Part shown: positions 21,348-64,000 of the stretch, one piece after another
Layout: each line of letters opens with the position of its first letter
Position numbering within the stretch: the stretch's first letter is position 1
Assembly (NCBI GenBank): GCA_000226015.1
Contig: JH153375.1
Coordinates: forward strand, 410,618 to 474,617
Direction of reading: 5' to 3'
Origin: Mnemiopsis leidyi
Taxonomy: Eukaryota > Ctenophora > Tentaculata > Lobata > Bolinopsidae
DNA length: 64,000 nucleotides
Translations under genes and position numbers: made by a program
Notes under the pieces: model-generated
The model's database searches: none
What the model was told of the DNA's origin: nothing
Seen by the model: only the letters and a program-made list of their open reading frames with translations

Positions 21348-22475
21348 ATGTACATCTGCAGTAGGGTTCTCCCCAAACCCTCCTCCTCTGCAGCCTCCCA
21401 TCCAGTAACATGTGTCCGCAACATCGGCGTCGTCAAAATCAAATCAGCTAGGGTCAAGAGAAAAGACACAAAAATTGTAGCGCCTTCATCTCCAAAAGTT
21501 TCCTCCAAAAAGGAACGATCTAGTTTTAAAAACACGTTTGCGGACATTCCTCACAATGTTTCACATATCGTACAGAATATGCAGCCAGAAATTGCTAACA
21601 AACTGTACTCCAAATTTTGTATGAACGTTCTCAAAACATACGGTTTCAGTCTTCAATATTCCAGCAGCTCAAAATCTCATAGTAACCTTTGTGGAGAATG
21701 GAACTTTCCGGGCCATCAGTTCAACATTGAAGCTTCGTGTATGCTTCATTGTTCCGAGGATGTTCAGCAGATCAGAAACAACGACTCTCTGCTTTTAAAG
21801 CCTGCACCTGAGAAAACCGTGGGAATTCTGATAAACAATGTTGGGTTTAAAGTACCGACCATCAGAAAGTTCGCTCATTCTGAGAATCCCTGTATTTTGT
21901 TATCAGTGTTCGACAAGACTGTGAACTGGTTAAGTGAACCTTCTCAGGCACATTGGAGGCAGCACAAAATCAGGAAGTGTCTCCACAACCAGTTATGGGA
22001 TATGCAGGTTGGGTTTTCTCTCCACAAGTTTGGTACATCGGAAGTAGAAGTTCCCGAATGTAATCTGACACGGGGACTTTCTCTCGTTCTTTTCAACAAA
22101 GCCTTCGTTTCCCTGGCTCCCGAATTGTCTGTCGGTAAGTTAGTGTACGAGTGGCCGAACGGGACAGCTGAAAAACGGCAGCTAAAAACGTTCTATCACT
22201 CCACAATCCTTATCAACACAGACTCGGGTAAGTCGGATTTGTATGATGTCCTGGCGGAGAAACGGCGCGAGGAGTCAAAAGCTTTGTTACAATCTAGAGT
22301 TTCTGCGGAGGATGTGGACAAGGAGGAAGAAACCGTCAGTATCGGAAAATTTCTGGATTACGAGCATAACTCTGTTTTATTTGGCTCGTCTAGTTCTGAT
22401 GTGTTTGATTTTAGTGGGCTGTATACTAGTCTAGATTCTCATTGCGTCCTACCTACTCGATCTAGTGTTTTATAG
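21348..22475 (+). CDS. unrecognised protein of about 375 residues
   Basis: A long open frame with good coding character. The frame stays open upstream to 21305, where a strong acceptor (AACCTATCTCTCTCAG) ends. So this may be a terminal exon joined to one I cannot see; the first ATG is at 21348. The N-terminal quarter is basic and serine-rich (RVKRKDTKIVAPSSPKVSSK), likely disordered. The centre looks globular (IVQNMQPEIANKLYSKF, ILINNVGFKVPTIRKFAHS, CLHNQLWDMQVGFSLHKFG). The C-terminal part has a charged helix (LAEKRREESKALLQSRVSAE) and ends in a serine-rich tail. There is no signal peptide or membrane helix, so it is probably nuclear or cytosolic. No known domain recognised. It starts about 390 bp after DHDDS on the same strand. 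Confidence 0.6.
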   Translation: MYICSRVLPKPSSSAASHPVTCVRNIGVVKIKSARVKRKDTKIVAPSSPKVSSKKERSSFKNTFADIPHNVSHIVQNMQPEIANKLYSKFCMNVLKTYGFSLQYSSSSKSHSNLCGEWNFPGHQFNIEASCMLHCSEDVQQIRNNDSLLLKPAPEKTVGILINNVGFKVPTIRKFAHSENPCILLSVFDKTVNWLSEPSQAHWRQHKIRKCLHNQLWDMQVGFSLHKFGTSEVEVPECNLTRGLSLVLFNKAFVSLAPELSVGKLVYEWPNGTAEKRQLKTFYHSTILINTDSGKSDLYDVLAEKRREESKALLQSRVSAEDVDKEEETVSIGKFLDYEHNSVLFGSSSSDVFDFSGLYTSLDSHCVLPTRSSVL

Positions 22476-23093
22476 CAGGAAGAGAAAAGTTTTTTGATTT
22501 TCTGAATTAAAACAGTTCTTGTGTGAGTAATGATACTTTTCAAGGAAATTTCGAGTTTTGTTGCTTCAAGATTTGTTTTAAGAAATATAGTACTGAATCT
22601 AGCTTTATAGATTACCGACCCCTTCAATTTTTGTAGAAATGTTGTCATCTCTGAAGCTGTTCTGGGTGTTTTAGGTTTTTGTATTGATATTGATGGAAAT
22701 GCATTTAGAATATTTGTGACTTTACTTAAATCTTTAAAAAAAGCTCCAATGCGGGTTAAGATTTTTGGCATCCTTTCCTTCTAGCGTGACCTGCTATATT
22801 TAATCATTTTCCGAAAGGAGCCCGCAACATTTTTATACTTTTAATAAACCCATTCTCGTTCACTCAAAATTTCTAATTTATTCAAGAAGTTCTTTGTTGT
22901 TCATTCGTGTCTTCAATAATTTTATCAAAATGTCTCGCACAACTGAAACGTCGACTCATTAATAGAAAAACCTCAATCTTTCTTTCAAATTCAATATCAT
23001 TTTGCAATGGAATAACAAATATTTATTAAAAAATGACAAATTACTCAAATAAATTGAATATTTATTTTGAGGTATCTAAATCTGTTTATCATC
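22476..23093. other. intergenic
   Basis: AT-rich spacer before the DPF gene. A 110-codon minus-strand frame at 22439-22771 has biased AT-driven composition and overlaps the end of the preceding gene; I do not call it. Confidence 0.4.
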
Positions 23094-26000
23094 ATGCTAA
23101 GTTCGCCTGCCCGCCAAACATTTCGCCCTAAGTTAACACTCCACCAGGGAGGGATGTTAGAATCAGAGATCTTTGAGAACTACAAGTACAAAGATGCACT
23201 AGACTCCGCCAGTTCCTTCAACACAAAGCTCCTGGTAGAGCGACAGAGCAGACTTCCCTTCCTTGATACTCAGACTAACATCGCTCAGGTTTGTGTGCTC
23301 TCATTCTATGAATTACATCTCCTCCAGACTTAATCACAGTCAGGTTACTTCGCTTTAAAACGTGCTACTATAAAACTATAATCGGGGAACATTCATTTCA
23401 GCAAACGTTCACATCTCAGAGTCAAGATTTTCATTTTACGACAACTTCACCCACTTCAAAGAATGAGACTATCACGATCTGGTCTGGTTTCACTAAGCAT
23501 TATTAATACATTTTACATCAAAGGACCTTCAGTAAATTTCACGCCCCGCTGCCCTAAAAACCTAATTAAACAACACTCGATGTTACGTAAGCTGATCTAC
23601 ATTCAGGTGGATTGCCATATATGGAAGAAGAGATGTGAGCGGGTTGAGCCGATTGGTAAGGGTGTAGAGTACGCGTACCAAGTGCGGTACTGGAAGAAAC
23701 TCCCTAAAGCAAAGAAGAAACCTCCAGTTCCGGCACCTGAAGCTGCACCTAGTGTTTCTGAGGAGGTAATGAAATATGCTGCTTTTGTAAAGCTGTAAAT
23801 AGATTGAGCACAAGGTCGAGGGTTTAAAAACAACATCAGAATGGCTGAATGGGTTAAAGCATCTTAACCTTTGCACTTTCGACTTCATCATTTCCTTGCA
23901 GATTCTACCAAATATAATATATTTCCTCGTAACGCAGGTGCCAATGGAAGAAGCCCCCTTATCTCTCAAGCCGGAGTTAGTGAGTGAAGAAAGTATGGGA
24001 CTTGACACCCCCTCCAGTGAACGCACTCCAGAGGAACTCAGTCCTTCTAGTGATGATTATGAGGTGAGAGAGGTCTTGTTGGCAGAGTCTGGGGAAGAAA
24101 GTAGATTATAAGGAGAGAAACTTGGTTATTATGATTTCAGCTTAACTGCTGACTCAATGATCATCGGTTGTTCTTGAATCAAGCTAGGACTATGTTAATG
24201 TTCTGTTTATCACGTGACATGTTTCAATCCTCTATTACAGATGTTCTACGAGAGGAAGAGGAAGAGACAGAGCCGAGGAAACAGACGAAGTAAAGGTCCG
24301 GTGGAGAACGTCCGGAGAGGTTCCCGGTCCCGGAAAAGTAGCGTCATCTCTACCCGGAGTAGCCGGAGTGTGAAGGTAGATGAAGCAGAACCGGAACCGG
24401 AACCTGAGATTGCTGCTGACACTCCAAAAAGTTAGTTAGAAGTGCTTTTGTCCTAATTTTTAACTTTAATCTTATTTCGATTTTTAAAAGTAAAAGTGGT
24501 GTTTTTATGAGAAATTTCGGCCTCGTAGCTTGAGGCATTAGGACCTATAGTTCACACTATAACATTACTTAAGGCTGTAACTTTACAGACGACGGGGCGC
24601 CGGAGGAGGCCGGCAAGAAACTCCCTAGTGGTGTCTGTGACTTCTGTCTCGGAGATACAGAGTAAGTCTAGTGTTGACCGATTTCTCCTTAATGCTCTCA
24701 TCGTAACTTTTACCATTTATTGGCTTATTAAAGAAACTTTAGTGTCTTTGATTGAAAGGTTGGAAGTACTCAATATCTAGATTTTGAGTGCTGTAAATTA
24801 AACTGTAAATATAACGAACTTCCCACCTCAGAAAGAAGAAAGCTGACGAGCCCATGATATCCTGTGTCGACTGCGGCAGGTCGGCTCATCCCTCCTGTCT
24901 CCAGTTCGAGGGATCCCTCGCAGAGAACGTCAAGGGCTACAACTGGCAGTGCATCGAGTGCAAATCTTGTAGTATTTGTGGTAAGAAACCCGCCAAGTGT
25001 ACCTGTTAGATAACATTTATAGTTCTTTCTCGTCAGTTAGACTTTGGTTGTTGAGCACGTCTGTAGAACACGGTCGTTTTGTTGGAAATGGGGTGAGTTG
25101 AGTGTGTGATGGTGGTTAACTTCATCCTAGGTTTTCTGACGTCATCAGGCGCTCTTCAAAATGTTTTATATTATGTACGTCCGCCTTGTCCGATGCTGTT
25201 TAATACTTTCTCTGGGATAATTTCTGTCTTTTTCGAGCATGTTCAATCAAGAATTGTGTTATGAATATTGGATATATTATTTGTATTATATGGAACACTT
25301 CGAAAAGAAATGTTAATGACCTGTTGATTTTATTATTAAAATATGCGAATGTTGACATTTTTGTTGATGAAAATTTATGAATTTAAATTGTGAGCTGAAT
25401 AAATCACTTATTGATGATGTATTGATCAGAATTAGGCGGTATTCATATTGTATAAACGCTACATTTAAAACTAAGTTAACTGTTTACAATTATCTTGTAT
25501 GATACATCTACCATGATAATCATGTTGTTGCACTAGTAAAGTTTAGACAAGTTTAACGATCAGTAAGTTTAACCATTTTATCTGTGACACTCATCAGAGA
25601 ATTGGCTCTCTTGGTTCTCATCAAGTAAGAAAAGTAAAGATCCGAATTATTGTCGATTTCGAAATTTCCCATGACATTTTTGGAGATTGTTTTAGATGGG
25701 AAGGATTCTAACATCCCTATTTTCTTCAATTTGAGTACGTGCCTGGAAGGTTACGATCAAGGGGTTGTTCTGTTCTCTGAACGGTTACCAGGCTATCGCT
25801 ATAAGCGGTAGCTTATAGCAACTTCTCTTGTTGCACGGCTATCGTGATAGCGGTATCATGTAGCTGGTCGCCGTATGAGTTAGTCGCTTCGCTTCTTTAT
25901 AATATATCTTCACTGTATTGCCTTACTTACGTGCGGTACGTATTGATGTGTAGACTGTTCATTTGTATTATATTTGACTGGATTGTTTGAATGATTTTTA

Positions 26001-27019
26001 TCATGGATTTTGTTTTGTATATCTTACACCGTTATATATTATTGCATTTTATGATTTTAAGATAACGAGAATAACGAGCTCAGGTATGTTAACCGTGGGT
26101 TGGGTTTGTGTTAAAAAAAATGTTAAGGTGTTTTGCACTTAATCGCTAAACTGTCACGAAATTGTCAAGGAATCTGTTGGCTCCTCTTTCTTTTAGCCGA
26201 TATTTATTATTCAATAGGCCGATAAAAGGTAGGCCCGAGGGTTTAATGTGTTGTGAAAATGTTACAAATGTTCGGATCTAATGTTAGCTGAATCGTAATG
26301 TGACCCTGTATAGTTCGCAAAAGATGTTACCATTTTACTGTATTGCTCCGAATTATGTGTTTAAGTTTTCCTGCCATTATTTGCCCAAAAAAACTCTTTA
26401 AGGCTGAAGTCTGATGCAAATGCCACATGAAATTTTCGTGAATTTTTGGCGTTTTGGGATGTTTTCCAGCTATTATACTTAAATCTGATAATATCACAGA
26501 TATTTGATAATATCACAGATCTTTCAAACTCAAGAGCAACACACAAAACACAAGGGAGTGATATGACACTACCATTTACTAGGTAGGTTTACACTCAACT
26601 TCCTTCCTTTTTTTGCATCTCTTAGACGGCTGTTGCACGTGCGCTACGAAAAGCACGTGTGGAATTATCCACATATAATGATACACGCTGATACTTGCAC
26701 TTAAATTTTATATCGCTCTCCCGTGACCCCTTCAAGTGTGATGCTCTTTTGTTGTTTTGTTTTGTAAGTAGCGGTTTTTAAGTGACTCCTTGTATTGACC
26801 ACCATTTTGTACATCATAGTTACTGATAAAACGCTCTGTATCTGACACTATAAAACTGACTTATTTCACTTTGCAGGTACTTCCGACAACGACGACCAAC
26901 TGTTGTTCTGTGACGAGTGTGATCGTGGTTTCCACATGTACTGTCTCACGCCGCGCATCGAGCGTCCGCCCGAGGGACGCTGGGTCTGCCACATGTGCCA
27001 CAAGACACCGGCGCCCTGA
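23094..27019 (+). CDS. D4/Requiem-family tandem PHD chromatin reader, seven exons
   Basis: Homologue of DPF1-3/PHF10, the BAF45 subunits of SWI/SNF complexes; the paired PHD fingers bind modified histone H3 tails. Exons: 23094-23288, 23607-23765, 23938-24063, 24241-24430, 24589-24661, 24832-24980, 26877-27019; all phases agree and give 344 residues. The N-terminus is a Requiem domain ([33 protein letters not shown], then [11 protein letters not shown]). A basic, Arg/Ser-rich linker ([18 protein letters not shown]) is a likely nuclear localisation signal. PHD1 runs from CDFCLGDTE to WQCIECK; PHD2 from [20 protein letters not shown] to GRWVCHMC, with cysteine and histidine ligands complete. I see no Krüppel C2H2 finger between linker and PHD1, which DPF proteins usually have. 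Intron 6 is long (1.9 kb). The first ATG with a Requiem-compatible frame is at 23094. Confidence 0.93.
25798..25819. repeat. short perfect inverted repeat in DPF intron 6
   Basis: GCTATAAGC and GCTTATAGC, a 9-bp stem with a 4-base loop. A second small palindrome GCTATCGTGATAGC follows at about 25838. They sit in a cluster of similar CTATCG/TAGCGG words. Confidence 0.6.
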
Positions 27020-27103
27020 ACAAGGAGAAGGAGCCAGCACACGATATATGTTTACTTTTCCGCGGACCCACCGACTTTCGTCTTTCACTCAGTCACGTGG
27101 CAA

Positions 27104-27203
27104 ACACGTGACAAGTATCTTAGACACGTGACAAGTATCTTAGAAACGTGACAAGTATTTTAGACACGTGACAAGAATCTTGGACACGTGACAAGTGTCG
27201 TAG
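27104..27203. repeat. 20-bp tandem repeat with CACGTG cores
   Basis: Five units of ACACGTGACAAGTATCTTAG with few changes, about 85 bp after the DPF stop codon. The palindromic E-box core CACGTG is kept in four of five units. It probably lies in the 3' untranslated region. Confidence 0.9.
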
Positions 27204-28367
27204 ACAGTAAGCACGTGTTGTGATGATAAAGTCAACAATGCAAAAACGGACGTGCTTTTTAGTTCCAAAGTTCTTTATTTTAACAAATCGCTAGTATTTT
27301 ATCGTAGACTTACTTAATGTTTTAATAGGCTCACTGTAGTCTTGAGTGTAGTGTGTGTTTAAGTTTAAAGTGAATGTTGTGACCCCCTTAAATGATTTAA
27401 TAGATAATGAATAATTAAAGGGGAATCAGAATGCTCACTCCCATGTTTTCTTATTTTATACTGATTTGGGTGTTTAAATGACCTAGTTTTTATCCCTTAT
27501 ATTTTTCGAAATACATATTTTCTACAAACTGAAAGTAGGCTTACAAATTATGATATACTTTTGTTATCAGTATTTTTATTTGACAAGATTAAACACATTT
27601 AACACGTATTTCTTTACACTAAAATTGTAATTTTCCTGGATCATTTTCCTTAAAGTTTCCATGATCAATTAATTCCATTTTAACGTATGAATTACGATAC
27701 TCAGCAGTAGTACAACACATCTTTTAAGCCATCGATTGAGTGTATCGTTAAATATGATCATTGATTTCTTATATGTCGCAAAATGACACCTGAATCTGTT
27801 TTTGAATATCTATTTGAATTTATTGAACACAAACAAGTACTAACATTACTCTGTGCGAACATACTCCAGCATAATTAGATGGAACTAAAATGAAATGCAA
27901 ATTTTAATATAAATCGGTTTAAGAACTGCTAATAATTAATCATTTACTTAATATCTTAAACCCAGAAAATTTATCAAATTTCAGAATTACTCAAACTTAG
28001 ACGGATTGTTATACTTGATAAAATTTTAGAATATCAACTCTAGTTTCCATCTAACTTACTCGGGATTATAATGACCGGGATAAAGTGGCGGGTTCAGGGC
28101 AATTTCTTTTACACGAACCATGTTTTCCCCGTTCGTTCATGAACTCGCCGTTTCAGCTAACAGCTTTTTGGGTTCCCAAGGGGAATACGTTCTCATATTT
28201 TAATCGTTGTTGAAGTATATTCACCGGAGAGGCTATTGGGACACGAGCTTAAGTTTTTTATTGGATAATGACTATCTCGATACATTAAAATATGACTCGA
28301 ACTTCGAAGAAAAAATAACAGTTTAAATGATGTAACCACGAGCCATTATTTCTCTCTATTATCAACA
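27204..28367. other. intergenic between DPF and SWT1-like gene
   Basis: AT-rich, no ORF or repeat I can support. Confidence 0.4.
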
Positions 28368-28585
28368 ATGATCGATAATTCACCTTATTTTCCAAGTTAT
28401 AGCGATAAGAAATTGTCAAATTGGGTAACTCAAATAAGAAAATTTACATCCGCAACAAAATTAAAAAGTTTTAAAATTGAAAGCTTAAGGTTGGCACCCA
28501 TCGACCCGAAAAATTTGGTGGATTTTGAGCAATTTCCCAATATTTTTCCGGTCGTTAATAAACCAGTAACCGGTAATAATCCCGA
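28368..28585 (+). other. possible first exon of the SWT1-like gene
   Basis: ATG-initiated open frame of 73 codons with protein-like sequence (PYFPSYSDKKLSNWVTQIRK). A donor-like GA|GTAAGG at 28585 would be in the wrong phase for the WW exon. A weaker GTAACC donor at 28565 would join in frame and place these residues ahead of the WW domain. It may instead be 5' untranslated or unrelated. Confidence 0.3.
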
Positions 28586-28670
28586 GTAAGGTATTCAAGA
28601 TTGACATTGAGAGGTTTATAACATCATGTTAACCGCTTAGTTCTTAACGGTACAGTTTTACCAGGTACGC

Positions 28671-63655
<34,985 letters not shown>

Positions 63656-64000
63656 GTGAGTTGCATAAGTATAACTGACAATGGTTGTACCTGTAATTGT
63701 TAAACTTATGGAAACCTATTTGCAAAGCGTATTCCCTGGGTTACGTTTAGAATTAGTACTGCGTATAGAATTGCTTGATATATTTATATTGGTAATCCAT
63801 CCCATTTATCCATAATATTTTACCGTTCACGATCGATGAATTACAATCTACTGCTAATTCTTTACTTAAATTATCTCAAGACGGCTTAACATAAAGATGG
63901 TTCTCTTTGAATAGCCCGCCGTAATAAAAAGTCATACAAGTAGGCCAGGAATCAAGATCAGTACATGTTCCTGATGCCAGGAATCAAGACTACGAGTACA

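Noticed and set aside
22439-22771. 110-codon minus-strand ORF
   Set aside because: Low-complexity Lys/Ile/Thr composition in AT-rich sequence and overlap with the end of the gene at 21348-22475; no splice or domain evidence.

Overview
The window is eukaryotic nuclear DNA, almost certainly from an invertebrate animal. Genes have GT-AG introns (some with near-perfect TACTAAC branch points) and large intergenic spaces. The gene set is animal-like: a D4/Requiem tandem-PHD protein, Ig-domain surface proteins with GPI-type tails, a rhodopsin-like GPCR, DHDDS, an FBXO31-like F-box protein and SWT1. Long (TC)n tracts and three short N-runs mark it as draft assembly. I cannot place the species from sequence alone.

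Layout, left to right. 0-5 kb: a doubtful first exon, an intronless single-pass Ig-like receptor (1140-2681), then a repeat block of microsatellites, a terminal-inverted-repeat element and a tRNA-derived SINE-like sequence. 5-12 kb: a multi-pass membrane protein with a TPT/SLC35-like C-terminus (6871-7821), a complete five-exon Cu/Zn superoxide dismutase (8242-10233), and a two-exon F-box/FBXO31-like gene on the minus strand (11041-11800). 12-20 kb: a tiny two-exon gene (12893-13193) and an oxalate/formate-antiporter-like MFS transporter in eight exons (13868-19181). The transporter shows an in-frame stop, a phase conflict and a 39-bp tandem repeat that copies its own last splice donor. Its last intron carries, antisense, a two-exon secreted-peptide precursor (17881-18273). 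20-27 kb: an intronless DHDDS CDS, an unrecognised protein (21348-22475), and a seven-exon DPF/Requiem chromatin reader (23094-27019) followed by a 20-bp CACGTG repeat.

28-64 kb appears to be one very large gene: a WW-domain N-terminus (28671-29353) whose splice phases fit exons at 56255-63655 that encode a SWT1-type PIN domain. If this is right, a 26.9-kb intron contains four minus-strand genes: a small secreted precursor with an RKRR site (30134-30481), two tandemly duplicated two-Ig GPI-type proteins (31040-32937 and 34000-35665, the second frameshifted) and an intronless-CDS GPCR (37651-38694). About 17 kb without recognisable genes follows.

Functionally the window mixes housekeeping genes (SOD1, DHDDS, SWT1, DPF, FBXO31-like) with lineage-specific secreted and surface genes. 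The second group holds most of the novelty. All exon models were built by eye from splice signals and reading-frame continuity; no transcript or homology search was available.
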